A DNA stretch of 64,000 nucleotides from Algorimicrobium hallyeonense (GTDB taxonomy: Bacteria > Bacteroidota > Bacteroidia > Flavobacteriales > Flavobacteriaceae). The translations under genes and the position numbers were made by a program. The DNA is taken from NCBI RefSeq assembly GCF_042657385.1, contig NZ_JBHSLA010000003.1, forward strand, positions 1 through 64,000. Direction: 5' to 3'. Shown one piece after another: positions 45,156 through 53,881 of the stretch (its first letter is position 1; each line of letters starts with the position of its first letter). The notes beneath the pieces are model-generated. The model saw only the letters and a list, made by a program, of their open reading frames with translations, searched no databases and had not been told where the DNA came from.

Positions 45156-45312
45156 TGTTCAGATTACAGTTTGCGGTACTCAATCGCAGTTTACAGTTTT
45201 CAGTCATAGTTGCAGTTTATCAGGTTATCATTAAATAATTTTGACGTAAACTCTTTATGAATCTCCACGTTTCTCCACAAATCTCCATGCAAAAACTCCC
45301 TATCAAAAAACC

Positions 45313-45344
45313 TTTCGTGCTTTCCTATCAAAATCATACCTTTG
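45313..45344 (+). promoter_or_regulatory. Promoter of the cysteine synthase-like gene
   Basis: TTTC (45313-45316), a 20-base spacer and TACCTTTG (45337-45344) make a good Bacteroidota promoter with one mismatch at -33. The leader to the ATG at 45421 is about 70 bases. Confidence 0.6.
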
Positions 45345-45420
45345 CAATTCTAAATTAAGAACACATGTAAAAAGGTAATCGCTATTGTTTAGTGCGAACG
45401 ATTATCTTAAAAACTCATAT

Positions 45421-46401
45421 ATGGATTACGTAGAAAATATACTAGGAACCATTGGTAATACACCCATGGTAAAATTAAATAAATTAACAGCAGATTTACC
45501 ATGTTTGGTATTATCTAAATACGAAACTTTTAATCCCGGAAACTCTGTTAAAGATCGTATGGCTTTAACCATGATTGAGGATGCGGAAGCAGATGGACGT
45601 TTAAAACCGGGCGGAACGATTATTGAAGGAACGTCAGGAAACACAGGTATGGGATTAGCTTTAGCTGCTATTGTAAAAGGTTACAAATGTATTTTTGTGA
45701 TTTCAGATAAGCAGTCTAAAGAAAAAATGGATATTCTTCGTGCCGTTGGAGCAGAAGTAGTTGTGTGTCCAACAGATGTGGAGCCAGATGACCCAAGAAG
45801 TTATTATTCTGTTTCCAAACGATTGGGTGAAGAAACACCAAATTCTTGGTATGTTAATCAATATGATAACCCAAGTAATGCCAAAGCACATTACGAAAGC
45901 ACAGGTCCAGAAATTTGGAAACAAACCGATGGAAAAATTACGCATTTTGTTGTTGGTGTTGGAACAGGAGGAACTATTTCTGGTGTTGGTAAATATTTAA
46001 AAGAGCAAAATCCGAATGTAAAAATTTGGGGAATTGATACGTATGGAAGTGTCTTTAAAAAATACCATGAAACAGGAATTTTTGACGAGAAGGAAATTTA
46101 TCCATATGTAACCGAAGGTATTGGTGAAGATATTTTACCAGAAAATGTGGATTTCAGTATTATAGATGGTTTTACCAAAGTTACGGATAAAGACGCCGCT
46201 ATATATACCCAGAAATTAGCCAAGGAAGAAGGCATGTTTTTAGGGAATTCGGCGGGAGCAGCAATAAAAGGCTTGTTACAGCTTAAAGAGCATTTTACAA
46301 AAGATGATGTAGTTGTTGTTTTATTCCACGATCACGGAAGTCGTTATGTTGGAAAAATGTTCAACAACGAATGGATGGAGAAAATGGGTTATGTTGAATA
46401 A
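45421..46401 (+). CDS. PLP-dependent cysteine synthase / cystathionine beta-synthase family
   Basis: This 326-residue fold-type II PLP enzyme makes cysteine from O-acetylserine or cystathionine from serine. NILGTIGNTPMVKLNKL (about 6-22), the PLP lysine in NPGNSVKDRMAL (about K45), GTSGNTGMGLA phosphate loop (about 70-80) and GVGTGGTISGVGKYL are diagnostic. Residues DPRSYYSVSKRL and CPTDV fit the cystathionine beta-synthase side. The start ATG 45421 has a promoter; the 12 codons upstream are not used. The exact substrate is uncertain. Confidence 0.9.
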   Translation: MDYVENILGTIGNTPMVKLNKLTADLPCLVLSKYETFNPGNSVKDRMALTMIEDAEADGRLKPGGTIIEGTSGNTGMGLALAAIVKGYKCIFVISDKQSKEKMDILRAVGAEVVVCPTDVEPDDPRSYYSVSKRLGEETPNSWYVNQYDNPSNAKAHYESTGPEIWKQTDGKITHFVVGVGTGGTISGVGKYLKEQNPNVKIWGIDTYGSVFKKYHETGIFDEKEIYPYVTEGIGEDILPENVDFSIIDGFTKVTDKDAAIYTQKLAKEEGMFLGNSAGAAIKGLLQLKEHFTKDDVVVVLFHDHGSRYVGKMFNNEWMEKMGYVE

Positions 46402-46476
46402 GGTTTCAATTAACCTTTTGGAAGATTAAGTCCTAAAAGTTATTTTTTGTACCTTTAAAGTGCTAGATCTATTTGT

Positions 46477-47331
46477 ATGAAACATATATACTTTTTTATA
46501 TTTATTTTTATTAACATTTCTACTTATGCGCAACAACATCAGATTCAGATTGAGTTGGTGGATGAAAATGTTGGGTATTCATTAACGGTTGGAGGACAGT
46601 ATTCAAACGAATCCAATGATGCCGGTTTAAATCTAATATTTCAAAATCATAACGTTACGTCTTATGAAATGGTCTATGGTTATACAAATGAAACCATGAT
46701 GGATAAATTAGGTGTTGTAAGTTGTGAAGACTGTGACGTGGAGCAGTTTTTGCAAGACTTAACAAATTATAATTCAGTAATAAACTACGTTGATATATTT
46801 TCTGGGGATGTTTTGTCTAATGGTTTAGTTCTAAATCTAGTAGACAATAATGTCGGCAGTTTTGTGTCATACTCCAATGAAATAGCCGTTACAAATGATG
46901 GAGGATTAAATCAAATATTTTCTGATTATAATGTGCGTCTTTATGAGAATGTAAATGTTGGAACTTCCTATGAACAATATGAATTGGTATGTAATTGTGA
47001 TGCTAATTTGCTTAAGCAAGAATTAGATAGTTATTCTACCGTTGTTTCAATTACAGATTATGTTTATGCATCCTTTTTATTATCAACTGCAGATATAGAA
47101 AGTCAAGTAGTAAAAATTTATCCTAATCCGTTCACAAACATGATTAATTTAGATACAGTAACTCCAATAAAAACGATTGAGGTTTATAACATATTGGGAA
47201 AAAGGGTTCATGTTTCTTCAAAGACTCGTAATTTTGAAAATTTTGCACCAACCTTAACACGCGGTATTTATCTTTTAAAGATTATTAACCAAAATGGTCA
47301 AACTTCAACAAAAAAGTTGATTAAGAATTAA
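46477..47331 (+). CDS. T9SS-secreted protein with two internal repeats
   Basis: A 284-residue exported protein with signal peptide MKHIYFFIFIFINISTYAQ and a C-terminal type IX secretion sorting domain (KIYPNPFTNMINLDT and the TRGIYLLKI...KKLIKN end). Two similar halves of about 90 residues carry DxNVG and GLNxIFxxxNVxxYE. Each half has a cysteine pair (SCEDCD, VCNCD). The function is unknown. The following gene converges after nine bases. Confidence 0.88.
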   Translation: MKHIYFFIFIFINISTYAQQHQIQIELVDENVGYSLTVGGQYSNESNDAGLNLIFQNHNVTSYEMVYGYTNETMMDKLGVVSCEDCDVEQFLQDLTNYNSVINYVDIFSGDVLSNGLVLNLVDNNVGSFVSYSNEIAVTNDGGLNQIFSDYNVRLYENVNVGTSYEQYELVCNCDANLLKQELDSYSTVVSITDYVYASFLLSTADIESQVVKIYPNPFTNMINLDTVTPIKTIEVYNILGKRVHVSSKTRNFENFAPTLTRGIYLLKIINQNGQTSTKKLIKN

Positions 47332-47340
47332 GAACGAATT

Positions 47341-47724
47341 TTACAATACAAACAATTCAAAGAGGCCTTCCAAGGTCTCTTTTGGATTTGTACAGAGTCC
47401 TGAATGTGTTTTGGAGCATTGAAGAATGGTGCTTTTGGAAGCTGCCAACCATCGGAATCTATCAGAAACTTCCATTTTTTCAATAAGGCCACCAGAAGGA
47501 TTACCTTGGCAAACGGACTCCCAGACTTTTAAATAGCTCTCAATTTCAGCTTTATCTATGTCGCTTGAATATGCGGCTAGTTTTTTAGGATTTATATAAT
47601 ACTTCATGCCTAGAAATTTTTTCCGCTTCGAAAAAAGGATCACACCAATATTAAAGAATTCCTCCCGTTCAACTTTAGGAACCAATCTTATAATGGCATA
47701 TTCAAAAGTAACGTTATCTGGCAT
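47341..47724 (-). CDS. DUF3037 domain protein
   Basis: A 127-residue protein with the DUF3037 signature: FEYAIIRLVPKVEREEFFNI (about 5-24), GVILFSKRKKFL (about 25-36) and a C-terminal SKTHSGLCTNP. Its function is unknown. It overlaps the HipA-like kinase gene by 11 bases and is the second gene of that pair, so it probably partners or modulates the kinase. Confidence 0.85.
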   Translation of the reverse strand: MPDNVTFEYAIIRLVPKVEREEFFNIGVILFSKRKKFLGMKYYINPKKLAAYSSDIDKAEIESYLKVWESVCQGNPSGGLIEKMEVSDRFRWLAASKSTILQCSKTHSGLCTNPKETLEGLFELFVL

Positions 47725-48493
47725 CTTCAGCTTCTTTAACTAATTGATCAATCATGGCAAGTTTGGCCTTTAAATAGGTGGTATAAGCTGCTCTCATGTC
47801 GTTTGGAGAAAACGTATCCGCGTCACTTTCAAGCCAATCTTCCGGGATTAATGAAATAATTTCTTCAATTTTCTCCGTGTTAAGTTGTGTTGTAATGTGT
47901 TGAGAAGCTTCATTTAAATTTTTGGCAAACTCTAGTAATACATGATCTTTAATAAGTGGAAACGTTCTCGTTAAATGGTTTTCCCATGTTTGCCAATTAT
48001 GGTGAAAATAAAAACTAGCACCATTATCAATAACCCATAATTCTTTATTCCAACTTAAAAGGTTGGTGTTTTTAGCGGTTCGGTCAATATTACTAATGAT
48101 GCTATCCATTAAAACTATTTTGGAAGCCGTCAAAGAATCAATATGGGTTACTAACGGATCAAAAGTAATAGCACTAGATAAATAGTGAAGTCCGAGATTT
48201 AAACCCACACTAAATTTGAGTAAATCTTGAATTTCCTCATCAGGTTCGGTTTTGCTGAAGGAGTCGTCTAGATTCATGAACACCAATTCGGGCACATGTA
48301 AACCGATAGCGCGTGCAATTTCGCCACCAATAAGTTCGGCAATTAATGCTTTTTTGCCTTGACCAGCACCTCTAAACTTTAAGACATACAGGAAGCCATC
48401 ATCCGCTTTTACTATGGCTGGAAGCGAACCACCTTCGCGCAATGGATTGATATATTGCACTACATTTACCTGTCGGATTTCTATTGTATTCAT
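47714..48493 (-). CDS. HipA-like Ser/Thr kinase
   Basis: The 259-residue protein resembles a short HipA kinase. VLKFRGAGQGKKALIAELIG (about 37-56) has the ATP-site lysine K39. The catalytic loop SNIDRTAKNTN (134-144, D137/N142) and metal Asp D156 in VIDNGASF are present. It lacks the N-terminal subdomain and has no HipB-type antitoxin gene; instead a DUF3037 gene overlaps its end by 11 bases. It might be a stand-alone kinase of a different target. Confidence 0.85.
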   Translation of the reverse strand: MNTIEIRQVNVVQYINPLREGGSLPAIVKADDGFLYVLKFRGAGQGKKALIAELIGGEIARAIGLHVPELVFMNLDDSFSKTEPDEEIQDLLKFSVGLNLGLHYLSSAITFDPLVTHIDSLTASKIVLMDSIISNIDRTAKNTNLLSWNKELWVIDNGASFYFHHNWQTWENHLTRTFPLIKDHVLLEFAKNLNEASQHITTQLNTEKIEEIISLIPEDWLESDADTFSPNDMRAAYTTYLKAKLAMIDQLVKEAEDAR

Positions 48494-48527
48494 GAATTCG
48501 AAGATACTAAAAAGTTCAGATGAAATT

Positions 48528-49061
48528 TTACTTTACTAACACAATACTCTCTATTTCTAATTGAAATTTTTGCGGTTTTTTAGTACCGATTAAAAAACCA
48601 ATTTCTTCCATATTTTTACCAGGGAAATTGGGCATGTCTAAATTTCGACCACGGAAAACAGCAGGCATATTAGTAAAGGCAATGTCTATGGTTTCCCAAT
48701 CTCCAGAGGTTTGAAATGTGGCTGCATAACTATATCTATTATTTTTGTTGGACTTTACACGGAATTGATAGGGATTACCATCACCTTTTATTCGGATTCT
48801 AAAACGTGTAAAACCTTCGTGATTTTTTACATTACAATCGTGTCTAACAGAAGAAAAACCGCCATTATTTTCTAATGATATTTCGCCTTTAAAAATACCA
48901 TTTCCAGCTTCATTAATACTAAACGTGCCATTAGATTTTCCGCCCATAACCACATCATCAAGAATATACCAATCGGTTTGTTTACTATCTGTATTAAAGT
49001 TATAAAGTGTCATAGGTGTTTGTGTTAGAAGGATTACGGTTAGAAAAGCAAGATATTTCAT
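48528..49061 (-). CDS. CIA30-family (NADH:ubiquinone complex I intermediate-associated protein 30) domain protein
   Basis: A 177-residue exported protein: MKYLAFLTVILLTQTPMTL is a signal peptide, and the following domain has WYILDDVVMGGKSNGTF (about 31-47), GGFSSVRHD (about 66-74) and a galactose-binding-like beta-sandwich fold. The CIA30 name comes from mitochondria; the bacterial role is unknown. The ATG at 49061 is preferred, giving a clean signal peptide. Confidence 0.82.
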   Translation of the reverse strand: MKYLAFLTVILLTQTPMTLYNFNTDSKQTDWYILDDVVMGGKSNGTFSINEAGNGIFKGEISLENNGGFSSVRHDCNVKNHEGFTRFRIRIKGDGNPYQFRVKSNKNNRYSYAATFQTSGDWETIDIAFTNMPAVFRGRNLDMPNFPGKNMEEIGFLIGTKKPQKFQLEIESIVLVK

Positions 49062-49156
49062 GTAAATAGTTAGTTTCCGCTTATTTTTAGTTTTTGTAAA
49101 AATACGAAACTCGCAACACAGCGCCATAATTAGTTTAAAATATGTAAATTAGGAGG

Positions 49157-50428
49157 ATGCAAGAAGCGTTTTTACATTATTTATGGCAGTTTAAAAAGTT
49201 TCAGCTTTTGAATTTGAAAACAACTCAAGAGCAGCTTATTACTGTGGTAAATTCAGGACAGCACAATCAGCTTTCTGGCCCTGATTTTTTTGCAGCGCAA
49301 CTTAAAATTGATAATCAGCTTTGGGCAGGAAATGTAGAAATTCATATTAAATCTAGCGATTGGTATGTGCATCATCATGAAAAAGATCCTGCGTATCAAA
49401 ACGTGATACTTCATGTGGTTTGGGAACACGATACCGATGTTTTCAGAAAAGATAATACCGTAATTCCAACATTGGAACTGAAGCATCATGTGGATAAAAA
49501 ATTACTTAATAATTACCATGAACTCTTCTCTAAAAAACAATCATGGATAAATTGCGAAAATGAATTTAGTGATACACCAGACTTTTTATTGCAAAATTGG
49601 TTGGAACGCTTATATATAGAACGTTTAGAGCAGAAGTCCGTTGCAATTACGCATTTATTGAAAAAATCAAAAAACAATTGGGAAGCCGTGTTGTTTGCCA
49701 TGCTCGCTAAAAACTTTGGTCTTAATATTAATGGTGATGCGTTTTTAAGCATGGCACAATCTATAGATTTTGCTATCATTAGAAAACTTCAAAATAAACC
49801 TGAAGAGCTGGAAGCCTTATTTTTAGGTCAGGCCGGATTATTAAGTTCAGAAAGTAATGAGCCTTATGAGCTGCAATTGAAGGCGCATTATAAATTTATG
49901 AAAAACAAATTTCAATTGGATAATAGTTTGGTAACACAACCGCAGTTTTTTAAGTTACGGCCTCCTAATTTTCCAACCATACGCTTATCACAATTGGCCG
50001 TCTTATATACTGAAAATGACGCATTGTTTTCAAAAATAATGGATTGTAAAACCCTTGAGCAAATTTATAAGCTTTTTCAAGTGGGCTGTTCTGAATTTTG
50101 GAGAACACATTTTACGTTTCAAACGACTTCCAAACCATCAAAAAAGATTTTGACTAAAAATTTTATTCACCTATTAATTATAAATACGGTTGTGCCTTTA
50201 AAATTTGCCTACAATAAAAAACAAGGAACAGATGTAATTTCAGAACTACTAGAACTTATGGCACATGTTCCTTCCGAAAACAATACCATTGTAAATAAGT
50301 TTAACCAATTGAAACCAATGCCTAATTACGCCAGTGTTTCACAAGCGTTATTACAGCTGAAGATGCAGTATTGCAATCCAAATAAATGTTTACAATGCGC
50401 TATTGGAAATCGCTTAATAAGCAAATAA
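49157..50428 (+). CDS. DUF2851 family protein
   Basis: A 423-residue Bacteroidota-specific protein. Family blocks are EAFLHYLWQFKKFQ (3-16), NQLSGPDFFAAQLKIDNQLW (about 38-57), GNVEIHIKSSDWYVHHHEKD (59-78) and a Cys cluster C-x5-C-x2-C in the tail (CNPNKCLQC). The function is not established. The PspC protein and K+ channel genes follow on the same strand. Confidence 0.85.
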   Translation: MQEAFLHYLWQFKKFQLLNLKTTQEQLITVVNSGQHNQLSGPDFFAAQLKIDNQLWAGNVEIHIKSSDWYVHHHEKDPAYQNVILHVVWEHDTDVFRKDNTVIPTLELKHHVDKKLLNNYHELFSKKQSWINCENEFSDTPDFLLQNWLERLYIERLEQKSVAITHLLKKSKNNWEAVLFAMLAKNFGLNINGDAFLSMAQSIDFAIIRKLQNKPEELEALFLGQAGLLSSESNEPYELQLKAHYKFMKNKFQLDNSLVTQPQFFKLRPPNFPTIRLSQLAVLYTENDALFSKIMDCKTLEQIYKLFQVGCSEFWRTHFTFQTTSKPSKKILTKNFIHLLIINTVVPLKFAYNKKQGTDVISELLELMAHVPSENNTIVNKFNQLKPMPNYASVSQALLQLKMQYCNPNKCLQCAIGNRLISK

Positions 50429-50444
50429 ATTATTACATTGCAAC

Positions 50445-50672
50445 ATGAATTTTTTTTATAATGCCTTACTTTATTTTCAAAAGCGTGGTTATTACGTTTG
50501 CCAGCGTATAGCTGACCGCATGGGTATTCGTGCGAAGGTTGTAAGAACCTCATTTATGTATCTCACCTTTGTGACATTAGGCTTTGGTTTTGCCCTCTAT
50601 TTGTTTATTGCTTTTTGGATGCGAATAAAAGACTTATTATTCACAAAGCGCTCATCAGTGTTTGATTTATAA
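50445..50672 (+). CDS. PspC-domain protein
   Basis: A 75-residue protein with a PspC (phage-shock protein C) type domain: ICQRIADRMGIRAKVVRTSF-like sequence (RIADRMGIRAKVVRTSF, about 21-37) followed by one transmembrane helix (MYLTFVTLGFGFALYLFIAF, about 38-57). It lies 16 bases after the DUF2851 gene and two bases before the K+ channel gene, so all three are probably one operon. The role in stress response is inferred from the family. Confidence 0.8.
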   Translation: MNFFYNALLYFQKRGYYVCQRIADRMGIRAKVVRTSFMYLTFVTLGFGFALYLFIAFWMRIKDLLFTKRSSVFDL

Positions 50673-50674
50673 GT

Positions 50675-51697
50675 ATGAGAAACTTCGTTTTAAATCTTTT
50701 TCGTTCTAAAATAATAATAGCAATTGTCTTGTTAATTTTATTGCTTTTAGTTGGCGTTATAGGGTTTATGATTATGTCCGGTTACCGCTGGGTAGACGCG
50801 CTTTATATGACAGTAATAACCGTTACAACGGTAGGCTTTGGCGAAGTCCGCCCTTTGGATGATGCTTCTAAAATATTCACTATTTTTTTAATTCTTACTA
50901 GTGTTATTATTGTTGGTTATGCTATTAGTGTGATTACCGAATATATTTTGAGTAAAAATAATTTTGAAGATTTAAAACAAAAGAAAATGCAAAAAAAGAT
51001 TGATAATCTTTCTAGTCATATTATTATTTGTGGCTATGGCAGAAACGGCAAACAAGCTGCACATAAACTAATGGCTTATAAAAAACCTTTTGTGGTAATT
51101 GAACGGGATAAAGAGGTTATTGAAAAATTCCAAAGTGAAATGGTGCCATTTGTTCATGGAAATGCCAATGAAGACGAGATTCTTTTACAAGCAGGAATTG
51201 AGAAGGCTAAGACTTTAATTTCTGCATTGCCTAATGATGCGGATAACCTATTTGTGGTATTATCTGCTCGGCAAATAAATCAGGATATGACAATTATTAG
51301 TCGTGCATCTCAAGAAACGTCTTACAACAAGTTGAAACTAGCTGGTGCTAATAATGTTATTTTGCCAGATAAAATAGGTGGAGATCACATGGCATCTTTG
51401 GTGGTTGTTCCCGATTTAATTGAGTTTATTGATAACTTATCTATTGTTGGGAAATCCAATATTAATATTGAAGAAATTGCGGTGAGTAAATTCTATGATA
51501 CAACGGAAATTCGTACCATTCGCGATTTGGATTTACGCCAAAAAACAGGTTGTAATGTTATAGGTTATAAAGATGAAAATGGCGATTATATTATTAATCC
51601 AGAAGCCGAACAACGCCTAATGCCTAATTCTAAAGTTATCGTGCTTGGAAGGCCAGAACAGATAATGAAGCTTAATTCAGTTTACAACATCCGTTAA
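50675..51697 (+). CDS. Potassium channel with RCK/TrkA-N domain
   Basis: This 340-residue channel has two transmembrane helices (about 13-35 and 70-90), the selectivity filter TVTTVGFGE (about 46-54), and a cytosolic RCK domain with the Rossmann GYGRNGKQAA (about 115-124) and a TrkA-C part (about 250-340). It conducts K+ and is gated by a bound nucleotide or ion. It starts two bases after the PspC gene. Confidence 0.92.
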   Translation: MRNFVLNLFRSKIIIAIVLLILLLLVGVIGFMIMSGYRWVDALYMTVITVTTVGFGEVRPLDDASKIFTIFLILTSVIIVGYAISVITEYILSKNNFEDLKQKKMQKKIDNLSSHIIICGYGRNGKQAAHKLMAYKKPFVVIERDKEVIEKFQSEMVPFVHGNANEDEILLQAGIEKAKTLISALPNDADNLFVVLSARQINQDMTIISRASQETSYNKLKLAGANNVILPDKIGGDHMASLVVVPDLIEFIDNLSIVGKSNINIEEIAVSKFYDTTEIRTIRDLDLRQKTGCNVIGYKDENGDYIINPEAEQRLMPNSKVIVLGRPEQIMKLNSVYNIR

Positions 51698-51793
51698 TCA
51701 AATTTTGTTTTTAACAACAGATGTTTTAAAAACTCATTTTTTTTTAGCATCTTGTCCTACTAATTTATAAAAAACTAACTAATAAAAAATCTT

Positions 51794-53863
51794 ATGAAGA
51801 AAATTCTTCTTTCAATTTTTACTGCAATTCTGCCCATAATAGCGTTTGCGCAAAATTTTGAAATAGAAGGGCAAGTCTCAAACCCTTCATCCACAATTAA
51901 CGATGGTGTTGTAACAATTACGGTTAAAGGTGGAGTAGAGCCTTATACCTATCGCTGGAGTAATCAAAGTACACCGTTAACTTCTAATAGAGCTATGGGG
52001 CTTACAGAAGGAGTTCCGTATTCAGTTGTTGTTACAGATGCTGCAGGAAACAGTAAGACAGTGGTTTATACGGTAGAAACGGAAGCAATTACAGAGGTTT
52101 TTAATGGCACCATGACACCGGCAGTTAGTGCGCTAGGTTCGGTGCTTTTTTGGGATCCTTTTGCTGCAATAGGAATTTATGACCCAGTTGTCTATGCAGA
52201 TAGCAAACAAATAGGTATTCCAAATTGGACGAACGAAGTTCAAAATAAATATACACTTAAGTCTTGGCTTAAAGACGATGGTGAAAATGTCCTTAAAGAT
52301 GAGCCAATTGCCGTTATTCAGGATATGGCTGGAAATGATATTACGGTAAACTCATCAGCAAAAGGAAAATTAAAGCATTTAACCGCAGAAGGAAACGTTA
52401 TTTTTAATTCAGATAATGCGCAACACGTAATTGAACAAGGTGCTCATAATTTCGCACAAGTAACTTATGATAAGCCAGTTGTTTTAACCCATCCAAATGG
52501 TGACCCACTAACAAAACCTATTTCATTTATTGTTATTTGGTTAGTATTGGGGGCGTTATTCTTTACAATTAGAATGGGCTTTATTAATATCCGTGGATTT
52601 GGACATGCTATTGATTTAGCACGTGGAAAATATGACGATCCAGATGCACCTGGACAAGTTACACACTTTCAAGCTTTGGCAACAGCCGTTTCAGGTACTG
52701 TTGGTTTAGGGAATATTGCCGGTGTAGCTGTAGCAGTATCCTTGGGAGGAGCAGGTGCAACTTTCTGGATGATTGTTTGTGGATTATTAGGGATGTCAAC
52801 AAAATTTGTAGAGTGTACTTTAGGTGTTAAATATCGTGATATTCTGCCTGATGGTCGTGTGTTTGGTGGCCCCATGAATTACCTACGTTACGGGCTTGAA
52901 AAGCGTAACATGAAAGGATTTGGAAAAGTGCTTGCCGGTATGTTTGCCGTTTTAGCAGTTGGTGCTTCTTTTGGAGGTGGTAATATGTTTCAAGCCAATC
53001 AATCTTTTGAGCAGTTAGCAGGTCAGTTTCCTATGTTAGAAGGTAACGGGTTCTATTTTGGTATTATAACCGCAATTTTAGTAGGAGTTGTTATTATTGG
53101 AGGTATTAACAGTATTGCTAAAGTAACAGGTAGAGTGGTTCCTGTAATGGCTAGTATTTATGTAGTTGCTGCCCTTGCCGTAATTATTATGAATATTCAA
53201 AATATTGGCCCTGCATTTACGGCTATTTATGAAGGTGCTTTTAGTCCTTCAGCTCTTAAAGGCGGCGTTATTGGCGTATTAATAGTTGGTTTCCAGCGTG
53301 CCGCATTTTCCAATGAAGCAGGTGTAGGTTCTGCAGCTATTGCTCATAGTACAGCGAAAACAAACAATCCACCATCGGAAGGTTTTGTGGCCTTATTAGA
53401 ACCATTTATTGATACAGTTGTTGTTTGTACATTAACGGCTTTAGTATTAATTTTTACTGGTATGCATGAAGTAGAAGGTATGGCTGGTGCACAATTAACA
53501 TCTGATGCTTTTGGTAGTCAAATATCTTGGTTCCCATATGTGTTAGCGGTAGCGGTATTCTTATTTGCATTTTCAACTATGATATCATGGTCTTATTATG
53601 GAATGAGAGCTTGGACATACTTATTTGGTAAGAGTAAGAAAATTGAATTTATATATAAAATGTTATTTTTAGTATTTGTAGTTATTGGAGCATCCGTTAG
53701 TTTAGGGGCTGTTCTTGACTTTTCAGATATGATGATTTTAGCCATGTCGTTTCCAAACATAATTGGTCTTTACATTATGTCTAGTGAGGTGAAATTCGAT
53801 TTAAACGAATACATACAGAAACTAAAAACTAACCAATTATATAAAAGGTTGGATAAGAAATAA
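51794..53863 (+). CDS. Alanine/glycine:cation symporter (AGCS) with an extracytoplasmic lipoyl-like insert
   Basis: This 689-residue transporter of the AGCS (sodium:alanine) family has three parts. After a signal peptide (1-20), residues about 25-96 form a SprB/PKD-like beta domain with GGVEPYTYRWSN. Residues about 142-215 resemble a lipoyl/biotinyl barrel (TLKSWLKDDGENVLKDEP, SSAKGKLKHLTAEGNVI) but lack the modified lysine. The symporter core follows from about 243, with AVSGTVGLGNIAGVA (about 297-311) and GFQRAAFSNEAG. Usual members are about 450-550 residues, so the N-terminal 240 residues are extra. The function of the insert is unknown. Confidence 0.9.
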   Translation: MKKILLSIFTAILPIIAFAQNFEIEGQVSNPSSTINDGVVTITVKGGVEPYTYRWSNQSTPLTSNRAMGLTEGVPYSVVVTDAAGNSKTVVYTVETEAITEVFNGTMTPAVSALGSVLFWDPFAAIGIYDPVVYADSKQIGIPNWTNEVQNKYTLKSWLKDDGENVLKDEPIAVIQDMAGNDITVNSSAKGKLKHLTAEGNVIFNSDNAQHVIEQGAHNFAQVTYDKPVVLTHPNGDPLTKPISFIVIWLVLGALFFTIRMGFINIRGFGHAIDLARGKYDDPDAPGQVTHFQALATAVSGTVGLGNIAGVAVAVSLGGAGATFWMIVCGLLGMSTKFVECTLGVKYRDILPDGRVFGGPMNYLRYGLEKRNMKGFGKVLAGMFAVLAVGASFGGGNMFQANQSFEQLAGQFPMLEGNGFYFGIITAILVGVVIIGGINSIAKVTGRVVPVMASIYVVAALAVIIMNIQNIGPAFTAIYEGAFSPSALKGGVIGVLIVGFQRAAFSNEAGVGSAAIAHSTAKTNNPPSEGFVALLEPFIDTVVVCTLTALVLIFTGMHEVEGMAGAQLTSDAFGSQISWFPYVLAVAVFLFAFSTMISWSYYGMRAWTYLFGKSKKIEFIYKMLFLVFVVIGASVSLGAVLDFSDMMILAMSFPNIIGLYIMSSEVKFDLNEYIQKLKTNQLYKRLDKK

Positions 53864-53881
53864 ACTTCTAAATTAATCATT

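Noticed and set aside
49151..49156. AGGAGG before the DUF2851 start as Shine-Dalgarno
   Set aside because: It touches the ATG with no spacing, so it cannot pair with the anti-SD and start there.
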